Assembly: GCA_022511445.1 (NCBI GenBank)
Contig: JAFLVE010000106.1
Coordinates: forward strand, 1-64,000
DNA: 64,000 nt
Direction of reading: 5' to 3'
Source: Clostridiales bacterium
GTDB lineage: Bacteria > Bacillota > Clostridia > Christensenellales > Pumilibacteraceae
The stretch's first letter is position 1; the number at the start of each line of letters is the position of its first letter. The position numbers and the translations under genes were made by a program. Of the stretch, positions 17,889 to 26,549 are shown piece by piece. Below the pieces are notes generated by a model. It worked only from the letters and a program-made list of their open reading frames with translations. It was not told the origin of the DNA and did not search any database.

Positions 17889-18037
17889 CTTCGGTTGCTT
17901 CGTAGGACAAACAAGCGTTACAGGTAATTAATTTTTGTCATTCCTAACAAGCGCGCATTAATTATTGTGCGGCTTCGCCTGGGCCCCTCCGCTTCGGTCG
18001 GGGTGATGGTTGGCTCCGCCGCCATAATTCTGAATTA

Positions 18038-19363
18038 TTAATTTCCTACCCCGTTCTGCAAAAACAGTATGTTTAGTGTAAACACATTGTTTTCGGCCTT
18101 GACGGTAAGGTCGCCGCCGTAGCGGTCGCACACGTATTTGATACTTTTCATGCCAAAGCCGTGGTAACGCTTGTCACCCCTTGTCACGGGTAGCTCGTCC
18201 TCGAACTCGATAGAGTCGGCAAAGTAATTGCTCTCGCGTATTACAAGCATTTCTCCCGCCGCCTTTATGTTTAGCATGATTGTGCGTTTTTCGTCGTCTA
18301 CGTTCTTGACCGCCTCGATCGCGTTGTCGAGAATGTTGCCGAAAAGCGAGTATATGTCTTCCTTGCTCATAAAGTTGAGCCCCTCGCCTTCCGCCATTAT
18401 GTTGATGATTATTCCGCTCTTGTTGCAGAGCAGGCTCTTTTCGGTGAGAATAAGGTCGAGAGCGTCGTTGCCGGTCTTGACCGAGCTGTCGTAAATGCTT
18501 ATCTGCTCCTCTATCTCCATTAGCTCCTGCGAGCTTATGTCGCTGCCCGACCGCAGCTTATGAATTTGGTGCTTTAGGTCATGGCACTTTAGGTTGATTA
18601 GCTCGATATTCTCCTTGGACATTTCATACTGCTTGCTCGCGCGGTGCCACATTTGTTCGACGTTACCGAGCGTGTCCTCGAGCTTTTTGCTGAGCGACAC
18701 CTCGAACTGCAAGAACATAGAGAAAAAGCAGCACAAAATATTGTACACGCTTATCACTATAATGAGCGACTTTGCACCGACTACGCTCGTCTTAACCACG
18801 ACGGCGTTTAGCACTATATCCACCAAAAGCACCGACACCGCCACCACAAACAAGAACACGGACTTAAGCTTGATAGGTTCGCGATCCCTAAGCCGTGTGG
18901 AAAACAGCATATAAAAAACGAAATACGCGGGAGCGTACGAGCTCACGTATATGACCGCGACCAAAAGGTTGGGAAACATCCCCGCAAACGCGCTCGTATC
19001 GTAAAACCCGCTCGCTTCGGGATATTCGAGCGCGACCAAGATTAAATTGTAAAGCTCATACGCCAAGTGCTGCGTGGTGTATCCTGCCACACAGCTGAAC
19101 GCTACCGTCAGCCAGCTCTCGTCGAATATCACCTTATTCATGAGCACGGTAAACAGGAATATCAACAGGAACAGGAACGATACGTAAAACGGATTCTCGG
19201 ACGCCGCGGGCAACAACCACGCAAAAAGATAGCACAGCCCCACCGCCACGGGTAGCAGTACCCAAAACCGCTTGCGCCGCTTGAACCTGAACACAAACAT
19301 CGCCTGCGCAAGCAAAAGCTCGGTCACGAACCAAAACGATTTGTAAAATTCAAACTGCGTCAT
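18038..19363 (-). CDS. GHKL sensor histidine kinase
   Basis: A 441-residue sensor paralogous to the kinase at 2906-4213. About six hydrophobic segments fill the first 215 residues. H261 in NLKCHDLKH is the phospho-accepting histidine, FGNILDNAIEAV (about 341-352) is the N-box and YHGFGMKSI the glycine box. The start is taken at ATG 19363, four bases after the stop of the regulator gene; a longer frame would overlap that gene. Regulator first, kinase second, as in the other pair. It sits directly upstream of the GH3 operon on the same strand, suggesting control of that operon. Confidence 0.88.
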   Translation of the reverse strand: MTQFEFYKSFWFVTELLLAQAMFVFRFKRRKRFWVLLPVAVGLCYLFAWLLPAASENPFYVSFLFLLIFLFTVLMNKVIFDESWLTVAFSCVAGYTTQHLAYELYNLILVALEYPEASGFYDTSAFAGMFPNLLVAVIYVSSYAPAYFVFYMLFSTRLRDREPIKLKSVFLFVVAVSVLLVDIVLNAVVVKTSVVGAKSLIIVISVYNILCCFFSMFLQFEVSLSKKLEDTLGNVEQMWHRASKQYEMSKENIELINLKCHDLKHQIHKLRSGSDISSQELMEIEEQISIYDSSVKTGNDALDLILTEKSLLCNKSGIIINIMAEGEGLNFMSKEDIYSLFGNILDNAIEAVKNVDDEKRTIMLNIKAAGEMLVIRESNYFADSIEFEDELPVTRGDKRYHGFGMKSIKYVCDRYGGDLTVKAENNVFTLNILFLQNGVGN

Positions 19364-19367
19364 AGCC

Positions 19368-20096
19368 TTAGAGATGCTCTTCCAAATACTTGTTGAGCGT
19401 GTGTACAAATTCCTTCTTTCGTGGGTGGCTGACGCTCAATTCGTCGTACTCTTTGGCGCCTCTGGACTTTGCAACGTGCAGCACGTACCCACTAATGCCC
19501 AGCACGTAACTTAAATTGACAAGACACGACTTGTTGCACTGTGCAAACCCGTTTGCACTAAACAGCGCCGCCTCGCTCTTGAGTACGCCGCGCTTTTCGT
19601 ATGTTCCGTCCGCCACGTGGTATATGATGTTATGCTTGATTACCTCGACGTAACGTATCTCCGCAATACTCAGGTACTTAACTTCGCCGTTTTCGTACAC
19701 CGTGACATGCGGGCGATCCTTTTTGATATGCTTTTTGAGTATTCGATCAAGCTTAATTTCGAGATTGCCGTACTTGACCGGTTTGACCACAAAATCGTCC
19801 GCATCCACATCGTAGCCGCGTATCGCATACTGCGCCATGTTCGTGACGAATATCAAAGCAACCTCGCCGTCCATCTTGCGGAGATTCCGCGCCGCGTCCA
19901 TGCCGTTCATGTCCGGCATCTCTATGTCCATAAATACTAAATCGTATTCGGGCTTGAACCCCGCCAAAAACTTGACAGGACTCGTAAACCCCGTCAGCGA
20001 ATACTCAATGCCGCGCCCGTCGCAATATCGCTTAACATGCGATTTGAGCTCATTTACGGCTTCCTGCTCATCATCGACCACTGCAATGTTCAACAT
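19368..20096 (-). CDS. LytTR-family response regulator
   Basis: A 242-residue regulator with receiver domain (acidic pair D8-D9, phospho-aspartate D57 in LVFMDIEMPDMNG) and LytTR DNA-binding domain (from about 130 to the end). AGAGGAA precedes the ATG. It forms a two-gene operon with the kinase. It is a paralogue of the regulator at 4214-4933, but its own promoter and that of the adjacent GH3 operon carry ATTGCAA rather than GCTATTYGAGT, so the two regulators may have different sites. The target assignment is inference. Confidence 0.9.
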   Translation of the reverse strand: MLNIAVVDDEQEAVNELKSHVKRYCDGRGIEYSLTGFTSPVKFLAGFKPEYDLVFMDIEMPDMNGMDAARNLRKMDGEVALIFVTNMAQYAIRGYDVDADDFVVKPVKYGNLEIKLDRILKKHIKKDRPHVTVYENGEVKYLSIAEIRYVEVIKHNIIYHVADGTYEKRGVLKSEAALFSANGFAQCNKSCLVNLSYVLGISGYVLHVAKSRGAKEYDELSVSHPRKKEFVHTLNKYLEEHL

Positions 20097-20129
20097 TACG
20101 TTTCCTCTGTGCGCTTTACTTCATTTTAT

Positions 20130-20158
20130 AGTATAACGCAAATAAAACTAAATTGCAA
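20130..20158 (-). promoter_or_regulatory. Promoter of the second LytTR/GHKL operon
   Basis: On the minus strand TTGCAA (20153-20158), 17 bases, TATACT (20130-20135). The -35 is embedded in CATTGCAATTT, like the third ATTGCAA copy in the GH3 operon promoter. Confidence 0.65.
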
Positions 20159-20290
20159 TGCTCGCCTAAAAAATTAGTCACCTACTTACCGTATTCCGTC
20201 ATTATCTTAAATTCGTACTCTGTATAGACAAAATTGAACATCATAAACGAACATTAATCAATATCCATAGGATGGAGCGAGGCGTTAGTA

Positions 20291-20314
20291 AAATATGCCT
20301 GCGGCATATTTTTA
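20291..20314. repeat. Strong small hairpin between divergent genes
   Basis: AAATATGCC and GGCATATTT are perfect 9-base arms with a 3-base TGC loop, followed by TTAT on the plus strand. It looks like a terminator, but no gene is seen before it on the plus strand, and the next plus-strand promoter starts 32 bases later. It may be an interspersed-repeat hairpin or the end of a short unannotated RNA. Confidence 0.45.
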
Positions 20315-20345
20315 TCCGAGCGGCGTGAAGAAAAAAAATCCATAT

Positions 20346-20374
20346 TTGACACGGCCATTAAAAAATGTTAGAAT
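20346..20374 (+). promoter_or_regulatory. Promoter of the metallophosphoesterase gene
   Basis: TTGACA (20346-20351), 17 bases, TAGAAT (20369-20374). The expected transcription start is about 20380-20382, two to four bases before the ATG, so the transcript should have almost no leader. Confidence 0.75.
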
Positions 20375-20383
20375 ATTTTCGAT

Positions 20384-21730
20384 ATGAGAATACGGCGGAA
20401 AAATGACAATATAGAAAAAGATAATAACGGTACGGCAAGAAAAGTAAGAAAGAAAAGCCGAATTATAGCTCTGTCAATATTAGGCGTATTTCTGACAATC
20501 ATACTCGTATTCGTGGCGGTGTGCGGCATACGCTGGGCAATACACAGCAAGAAAGTCGGCGCCTACGGCGACTACACGTTTGACGGCGGACAGACTCGAT
20601 TCGACTTAGATTTGTTTCCTTCGCTCGTTGTGGATAAGGACGCCGAGGAGCTTAAAATACTGCAAATTACCGATCCCCAAATTAAATTCGGAAGTTTTAC
20701 TCGGGACACCAAAACGATGGACCTGATTGACAGGGCAATCAAGGCGGAACAACCCGATATTTGCGTGGTTACGGGCGACTTGACCTTATCGATTTTTACA
20801 TACGACGCATTCAACTATTTTGCGAAATTTATGGAGGAGCGCAAGCAGTACTGGACGTTTACTTACGGCAATCACGACAGTCAGTTCGATTGCAGCAAGT
20901 ACACCATTTACAGTTTATTGAAAGACTACAAATACTGTCTTTTCAGCCCCGGACCGAGCGACGTGTACGGGGAAAGTAATTTCCTTGTAAATATTTTTAA
21001 GGACAGTTACGCCGCCGATAATCTGATATACAGCTTGGTGCTTCTTGATAGCGGCATGTACCCTACCGATAACGCCTCGTTAAGCGACTGGGTGTACGAC
21101 TGGATAAGGCAAAGCCAAATGGACTGGTACGAGTGGGCGGTAAACGGACTGCGTTCGATAAAGTCGGACATACAGACAAGCATGTTTTTCCATATTCCAA
21201 TACGGGAATTTGCAAACATGTACTATCTAAACGAATTGGCAAAAGGTCGCGAGGTTAATGACGTTGTAAAAAGCAAATTGCCTAACGTCGAAATCCGCGA
21301 AGTCAAGGGCGTAGTGTGCGAAAGCAACAAGTCGGACGGCGAAATAGTATACGGCGACGACGGATATACGGTAGGCATTTTCTATCAAGGCAACGCCGAG
21401 AACACAACCGACCACCCCGACGTTTTTAAATACATCAAGGATTTGGACTGCACCAAAGCGCTGTTTTGCGGACACGACCACGTAAACAATCTCAAGGGGT
21501 ACTATGACGGCGTATATCTCGGCTACGGGCTGTGCTGCGGTTACCACACCTACCCAATCTTCGACAATCCCAAGATTTTTACAGATAAAGTATTGTACAA
21601 CGCAAAGCTTTGGGTGGACGAGGACGGCAAACAAATGGAAAAAGGTGTAACGGTAATCCAAATCGACCTTACAAACAGCGCTTACGGCGCACTTACCGTA
21701 AACGACCGACAAAACAGCTACTACAAGTAA
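20384..21730 (+). CDS. Membrane-anchored calcineurin-like metallophosphoesterase
   Basis: 448 residues: a basic N-terminus, one membrane helix (about 27-50), and a metallophosphoesterase domain from about 90 to 400. The metal-binding motifs are in order: TDPQ (D97; the usual D-x-H has Gln99 instead of His), GD at 131-132, GNHD at 162-165, FHIP, and CGHDHVN. The group resembles the DCR2/purple-acid-phosphatase-like branch. It should be an outward-facing phosphatase or phosphodiesterase with unknown substrate. The start is unusual: no ribosome site and only about 10 bases between the -10 box and ATG. No other start codon is available before the helix. Confidence 0.85.
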   Translation: MRIRRKNDNIEKDNNGTARKVRKKSRIIALSILGVFLTIILVFVAVCGIRWAIHSKKVGAYGDYTFDGGQTRFDLDLFPSLVVDKDAEELKILQITDPQIKFGSFTRDTKTMDLIDRAIKAEQPDICVVTGDLTLSIFTYDAFNYFAKFMEERKQYWTFTYGNHDSQFDCSKYTIYSLLKDYKYCLFSPGPSDVYGESNFLVNIFKDSYAADNLIYSLVLLDSGMYPTDNASLSDWVYDWIRQSQMDWYEWAVNGLRSIKSDIQTSMFFHIPIREFANMYYLNELAKGREVNDVVKSKLPNVEIREVKGVVCESNKSDGEIVYGDDGYTVGIFYQGNAENTTDHPDVFKYIKDLDCTKALFCGHDHVNNLKGYYDGVYLGYGLCCGYHTYPIFDNPKIFTDKVLYNAKLWVDEDGKQMEKGVTVIQIDLTNSAYGALTVNDRQNSYYK

Positions 21731-21836
21731 TCCGTGTTCGTCCGCAAAAACATTTAAACATCACTTAGATTGACAATGCTCAACCACCGAAAAGTACGCT
21801 TGTGTTTTAATTGTTACAGTTACGAGGTTTTAAATC

Positions 21837-22436
21837 GTGCACGATAATCAATCTTTTACAAAGGAAATACCCACTCGTCTCGAGGCCGAAGAACTCTTGC
21901 GAGAGGCTGAAACGCATAACGTAGGACTTTGGGGAAACCACAGCCGAAACGTCGCTTTCTGTTCGGAAAGAATAGCGAAATCTTGCGGAATGGACGGAGA
22001 TAAGGCGTATGTTTTGGGATTGTTGCACGATATAGGCAGAAAGTTCGGCGTGCGGCATTTGGGGCACGTTTATGACGGCTATAAATATATGCTTGAATTA
22101 GGCTATACGCAAGTTGCGAAAATATGCCTGACGCATTCTTTTTGCATTCAAGATTTGTCCGTATATATCGGGGAATTTGATATAACGGACGCGGAGTTAC
22201 TGGAATTAAAATCCGCGCTTAATTCCGTCGAATACGATGATTACGACAGACTGATTCAGTTATGCGACGCGTTGGGTGCGGCAAACGGCATTGTCGATAT
22301 CGAGCGGCGGATGCAGGATGTGAAAAACAGATACGGTTTTTATCCTCAAAACAAATGGGATAAAAATATCGAACTGAAAAGATATTTTGAAGCTATAGCC
22401 AAACAAGACATATATGATATAGTTAGAACACAATAA
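21837..22436 (+). CDS. HD-domain phosphohydrolase
   Basis: A 199-residue cytoplasmic HD protein. The metal-binding residues visible are H35 in GNHSRN, the HD pair in LLHDIGRK (about 64-65), and an aspartate in QLCDALG. This is the HDIG/HD_assoc pattern of nucleotide or dinucleotide phosphohydrolases; substrate unknown. The frame starts at GTG with CGAGG 9-13 bases upstream. It follows the metallophosphoesterase gene by 106 bases and ends at a bidirectional terminator; co-transcription with the upstream gene is possible. Confidence 0.8.
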   Translation: MHDNQSFTKEIPTRLEAEELLREAETHNVGLWGNHSRNVAFCSERIAKSCGMDGDKAYVLGLLHDIGRKFGVRHLGHVYDGYKYMLELGYTQVAKICLTHSFCIQDLSVYIGEFDITDAELLELKSALNSVEYDDYDRLIQLCDALGAANGIVDIERRMQDVKNRYGFYPQNKWDKNIELKRYFEAIAKQDIYDIVRTQ

Positions 22437-22469
22437 CCGGTTAACGACACAATCTAAAATTCGTTATAT

Positions 22470-22508
22470 AAAAAACGAGCCACCGTCAGACGACGGAGGC
22501 TCGTTTTT
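22470..22508. terminator. Bidirectional terminator between convergent genes
   Basis: AAAAACGAGCC pairs with GGCTCGTTTTT, with an inner GTC-AGAC-GAC stem. It serves both the HD gene (plus) and the GH16 operon (minus). Confidence 0.85.
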
Positions 22509-22523
22509 ATAAACATCGTTTAA

Positions 22524-24413
22524 TCAGTTTTTGTTCGCGAATATAAAATCACTAAAAGTGACGTTGCCGCTGTGCGTGTTTGTATCGCCGTAGGTTGCGG
22601 TGTCGAGATAAAGCTGCACGCGCTGAACGGCGCCCATCGGATTTGTATTGCTGTACGTAATCGTAACGGTCGCATCCTCACCTGCGGCAAGGGTAATATA
22701 AGTTCCGCCCCACTCGGTGTCGGTATAGCAGCCGCTTCCGCCTACGTTAGTCGAGGAAAGGTTGCAAACGTCCATCTCATTATTGCCGCCTACGGTAACT
22801 TTGCGCTCGCCTATAAGGTCGACGCGGACTGTAACCGCGCCGCCGCCGTTGTTTTTAATCTTAATCGAGAAGGTATTGTTTCCCGCCGCAAGAGTCGCAG
22901 CCGGCGCTTGAATGTTTTTGTAAGTGCCGCCCGGGATATTCTCGTAGGTTACGGTAACGGAAGACGCCGCCTCGCCCGACTTATCTACCGTGAATTCCTC
23001 GGTATTTGTAAAAGTAAGCTCGCAGGGCTCGCCTTCGACGCCGCCGCCGGGATTATCTCCGCCCGTACTCGGGGTTGCGGTTATGCCCTTAAGCGCCGAA
23101 ACGGTTATATCGCCCGCGGTTGAATCCGCCCCGTTCGACGAGTTGAGGAAAAGGACGAGCTGGTCGACTGTTACCGCGCCGTTTATTTTGCACACAACGT
23201 CCGCTTCGTCGCCGGCGGCGAGCTTAATCACCGCCGCACCGGACGCAAGGTCATATTCCGCACCTTCGTATTCGGATATTACGCTCGAAATTCCGGACGT
23301 CGAGGGGTTTTCCTTTTTGATGTCGACGCGAACAACCGCGCCGCTATTTCCCGAGTTGTTCTTAACGCGGAACTTGACCCAGGAATAGCTATCGGTAAGT
23401 CTCATGCCCGAGCAAGCGTAAGCGGAAAGCGCTTCCGTGTGCGACATGCTAATCGTGCCGAGCGCGCCGGAAACGGTGTACTTATTATCCCACGCGGCAA
23501 ATCCCGACGCGTCGATATCCGTCCAGCCGGTAACGGGCACCTCTTCGGGCGGCTCGGGCGGAGCTTTCGTAGGATCGTCCAAGGGCGCTGCGGAGGAATC
23601 GATATATTGATACTCTGCTTTGCCGGAATAATCCTTATTGAATTTACCCATCCAGGTGTTTGTGCGATTCGTACCCGTCCAATAGTTGGTGAGTATTCTG
23701 CCGGGCGTGGACGGCATGGGATTTTTGGAGCTTCCGTTCACCTTATATACAGGCTCTCCGTCCACAAACCAAACGATGTATTCGCTCGTCCAACGGAAGC
23801 CGTAGGTATGAAACTCCTTCGACGCGTCAAAGCCGAGCTTGTGAATATACTCGTGTCCGCCTTTTCCGTTTACAAAATAGTTAAACTGAACGATGGTCGG
23901 GTCCTTGCCGAGGAACTCGATGTCTATCTCGTCGTGGGCGTTGGGAATTTGCGTCTCGTAATTGACGTCGTACGGACCGGTGCATACGAAAAAGGTACTT
24001 GCCGTGCCGGGGACGCTCGAAATCTTCATGCTGACCTCGTAGTCTCCGTAGCCGTAATACTTGGACGTGCGTATTTCTCCGCCGTAATACTCCGCCTGGC
24101 AGTCATTGCCCTCGCCGTCCTTCTCCTTTTCTTTCATCTCGGAAATAGACAGCGCGGCAACCCCGTTATCGAAAGTGACGTTATCTGCGCTCCACCAGGT
24201 GTTGAACACGTCGCCGTTTTCAAACCCGTCGGAAGGGAAAACGTCCGCACGGTCGCTCGCCTTTCCCGTCGTGTAGTCGGCAACCTTCACCGTGCTGAGC
24301 GCCTCGTCGTCGAGCGGTTCTTGAGGCCCGTCGCAAGCCGCAAGCATTCCGCCGAAGATTGACACAGCAAGCGCAGTTGCCGCCAAAGCGGCTATTGTCT
24401 TTTTGGATTTCAT
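22524..24413 (-). CDS. GH16 lichenase-type lipoprotein with C-terminal beta-sandwich domains
   Basis: A 629-residue lipoprotein (lipobox LAAC, Cys27). Residues about 60-275 are a GH16 domain with the lichenase signature DEIDIEFLGKD: nucleophile E162, D164 and acid/base E166. Following residues VQFNYFVNGKGGHEY and FVDGEPVY match the 1,3-1,4-beta-glucanase group. The C-terminal half has two beta-sandwich segments of about 140 residues joined by a GGDNPGGG linker, probably carbohydrate-binding. It should cut mixed-linkage beta-glucan at the cell surface and feed the GH3 beta-glucosidases. It is the last gene of a three-gene unit, 68 bases after the smaller GH16 gene. Confidence 0.92.
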   Translation of the reverse strand: MKSKKTIAALAATALAVSIFGGMLAACDGPQEPLDDEALSTVKVADYTTGKASDRADVFPSDGFENGDVFNTWWSADNVTFDNGVAALSISEMKEKEKDGEGNDCQAEYYGGEIRTSKYYGYGDYEVSMKISSVPGTASTFFVCTGPYDVNYETQIPNAHDEIDIEFLGKDPTIVQFNYFVNGKGGHEYIHKLGFDASKEFHTYGFRWTSEYIVWFVDGEPVYKVNGSSKNPMPSTPGRILTNYWTGTNRTNTWMGKFNKDYSGKAEYQYIDSSAAPLDDPTKAPPEPPEEVPVTGWTDIDASGFAAWDNKYTVSGALGTISMSHTEALSAYACSGMRLTDSYSWVKFRVKNNSGNSGAVVRVDIKKENPSTSGISSVISEYEGAEYDLASGAAVIKLAAGDEADVVCKINGAVTVDQLVLFLNSSNGADSTAGDITVSALKGITATPSTGGDNPGGGVEGEPCELTFTNTEEFTVDKSGEAASSVTVTYENIPGGTYKNIQAPAATLAAGNNTFSIKIKNNGGGAVTVRVDLIGERKVTVGGNNEMDVCNLSSTNVGGSGCYTDTEWGGTYITLAAGEDATVTITYSNTNPMGAVQRVQLYLDTATYGDTNTHSGNVTFSDFIFANKN

Positions 24414-24481
24414 TATTTATCTCCTATTTGTTTTTTATATCGACTGCTTTTGCGGCGAAATTACGCTTTGCCATAACGCCG

Positions 24482-25267
24482 TTAAAGTTCTCTGTACGCT
24501 ACCCATTTGTACTCCGCAACCGCCTCCGAGTAGTCGGACTTATCGTAAACGCCGAGCCAGTTTTTAATGTTGCTTTCCCCTTCCGACTTGCCGTTCCACA
24601 CGTTAAACATAATTTGGGTTTTGGAAACGGGTATATTTTCCGTAACGCAGTACACACCTTTTCCGTCGACGTACCAGGTGATTTTATCGCTTTCCCACTT
24701 AAAGCCGTACTCGTGGAAGCCTTCCGACGCGTCGAAGCCGAGGTCGTAAAGAAATTCGTGCTTACCCACACCGTTCGTAAAATAGTTAAACTGAACCTTT
24801 GTCGTATCCTTGCCGAGTATCTCTATATCAATCTCGTCCCACTGCGGGCGGCTCGTATACGTAAAAAAGGAAGTAACGATGCCGTTACGCTTAATCGCTT
24901 TAAGCCGAGCGGAAAAGTAACCATGGTCATAAGAGTTATGGCTTTGATATTCGGCGCCGTATATTTTATTTCCACCGTTTGTTATTTTCATGTTCAGCGA
25001 TTCCGTTTCGCCGCTGTACACAGCATTATTATTCGTCCAGTCGCAATCGAACATACCTCCGTTGCCGTAGCCGCTCGAAGCTCTGAATACGTCGAATGCG
25101 GGACCGGACGTAAAATCGGCTATTTTATCGTTGATTCCCGTGTACGAGCCGAAGTCCCCGAGCGTTCCTCCGCCCGCTCCGCCGCTTGGAAGAACGCACC
25201 CGAAAAGCCCCGCCGCCGTTACGGCAACAAGACATACAGATATTAATCTTTTCGGAAAATTGTTCAC
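24482..25267 (-). CDS. GH16 lichenase-type lipoprotein
   Basis: A 261-residue lipoprotein (lipobox LFGC, Cys24), little more than a GH16 domain. The active-site run WDEIDIEILGKDTTKVQFNY gives nucleophile E145, D147 and acid/base E149; the downstream ITWYVDGKGVY is the usual second signature. It is close to Bacillus 1,3-1,4-beta-glucanase in pattern. The start is GTG at 25267, with GGAAGGAGT upstream. It is a paralogue of the larger GH16 gene that follows it, without the added binding domains. Confidence 0.92.
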   Translation of the reverse strand: MNNFPKRLISVCLVAVTAAGLFGCVLPSGGAGGGTLGDFGSYTGINDKIADFTSGPAFDVFRASSGYGNGGMFDCDWTNNNAVYSGETESLNMKITNGGNKIYGAEYQSHNSYDHGYFSARLKAIKRNGIVTSFFTYTSRPQWDEIDIEILGKDTTKVQFNYFTNGVGKHEFLYDLGFDASEGFHEYGFKWESDKITWYVDGKGVYCVTENIPVSKTQIMFNVWNGKSEGESNIKNWLGVYDKSDYSEAVAEYKWVAYREL

Positions 25268-25321
25268 CGAGTCAAGTACTCCTTCCTGTTAATCTTATTA
25301 CGGTCAAATAAAAGCGTAAGT

Positions 25322-26344
25322 CTACGTCAAACCGAAAACCCGATTGTAGACGGCTTCCTTTTCGTTTTTAACATTAACCGCCTCGACAGCCTCGTTAAAC
25401 GCTTTTTCCGCCTTTTCGTTAAGAGTCGATTTTTCCTCGTCGGATTTAGCCTTTTCTATTCTGTCCACGGCAGCAAAGTAGCGCATCGCCTTTCCGCTCG
25501 CCTGCGACTTTGCTTTAGCGTATTCCTTATCCGCGTTGGATTTATCCGCCTTGTCTTGCGCGGTCTCGTAAGCGACCTTCGCCTTTTCGATTTTTTCTTG
25601 CGAAGCGTTTTTGGCTACGAGATTATCGTACTTCTTTTTGGCACGCTTAGCCACGGCATTGTTGTCGGGGAAAATTATCATGAAGATAAAGAAGAACACT
25701 ACCATCGACACGCCGCCGGTAAGCACCGTTTTTGCAAGCCCGATTACAAGCTCGGGAACGTTCCAATGCAGTAAGAAGGCGTTAGCTACGCCCCAGAGCG
25801 CGTTGGTCGCAACAGACACAAGCACCCAGCCTATAAAATACCACATTGCCTGGAAATACGGATTGCCGTGCGAACGGTACGTTATGTTACGCTGAAGCGG
25901 GAAGTTTATGCACTGCGCGGTGAACACCGCTATCTCGAAGCATATAAACATCGCCCAGCCCTGCTCGTCGCCGAAGATTATAAAGCTTCTTCCTCCCGCC
26001 GCGGCAAGAGGAATCATAGGCCAGCCGACCGCTTCCGTCTTGGGAAGACCGAGCGGGACAACCGCCATTACTATGTACTGCCAAACGGTGACGCCCATCG
26101 AGAATACGAAAAAGAACACCACCTTGTAGATTAAATCGGACAGCTTGGGATGCTTGTCGCAAAACCCGTACCACACTCCAGGCCACTTCCGGTAGATGTT
26201 TTGGAAAAACCTGACAAAGCCGTTAGTAGATAGCGGCTTAATCTGCGCGCGAAGCTCGTCCGCGGTAACGGACGACGCGCTTGCCGATACGGACGTTAAG
26301 TCCGTGGGAACTTTTTCGTCCACAGCGACTTCGCCTTCATTCAT
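25322..26344 (-). CDS. GtrA-like four-helix membrane protein with coiled-coil tail
   Basis: 340 residues. A central membrane part (about 60-210) has four helices; the segment NFPLQRNITYRSHGN between helices two and three resembles the NxxxxRxxxF motif of GtrA/DPMS-like proteins, which move polyprenol-linked sugars. The last 115 residues are a charged Ala/Lys/Glu helix, probably a coiled coil, not usual for the family. AAAGGTGG precedes the ATG. It is the first gene of the GH16 operon (54 bases before the next gene). Function in that operon is unknown; glycan attachment or sensing are both guesses. Confidence 0.55.
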   Translation of the reverse strand: MNEGEVAVDEKVPTDLTSVSASASSVTADELRAQIKPLSTNGFVRFFQNIYRKWPGVWYGFCDKHPKLSDLIYKVVFFFVFSMGVTVWQYIVMAVVPLGLPKTEAVGWPMIPLAAAGGRSFIIFGDEQGWAMFICFEIAVFTAQCINFPLQRNITYRSHGNPYFQAMWYFIGWVLVSVATNALWGVANAFLLHWNVPELVIGLAKTVLTGGVSMVVFFFIFMIIFPDNNAVAKRAKKKYDNLVAKNASQEKIEKAKVAYETAQDKADKSNADKEYAKAKSQASGKAMRYFAAVDRIEKAKSDEEKSTLNEKAEKAFNEAVEAVNVKNEKEAVYNRVFGLT

Positions 26345-26425
26345 AACTTAACCACCTTTACTATTGACGGCGCGGCTTTTAACCGAAAAAAACGGATATA
26401 CAAAGCCTCACCGTACGGTTGATTA

Positions 26426-26454
26426 AATATAACATATAAACGGCATAAAGTCAA
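26426..26454 (-). promoter_or_regulatory. Promoter of the GtrA-like/GH16 operon
   Basis: On the minus strand TTGACT (26449-26454), 17 bases, TATATT (26426-26431). It is divergent from the promoter at 26483-26511, the two -35 boxes being 28 bases apart. No tandem operator of either type is seen. Confidence 0.75.
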
Positions 26455-26482
26455 CGCAATTTATATATTCGCCTTTCATATA

Positions 26483-26511
26483 TTGACAGGCGTATAAAAA
26501 TGTGGTATAAT
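26483..26511 (+). promoter_or_regulatory. Consensus promoter of the redox membrane operon
   Basis: TTGACA (26483-26488), 17 bases, TATAAT (26506-26511): full consensus, suggesting strong unregulated transcription. Confidence 0.85.
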
Positions 26512-26549
26512 TAGTCAGTTTTATCACTTTTCGCTCAAAGAGGATACGC

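Noticed and set aside
19364..19408. Longer N-terminus for the second sensor kinase
   Set aside because: It overlaps the response regulator gene out of frame; the ATG four bases after that gene's stop fits the regulator-kinase order.
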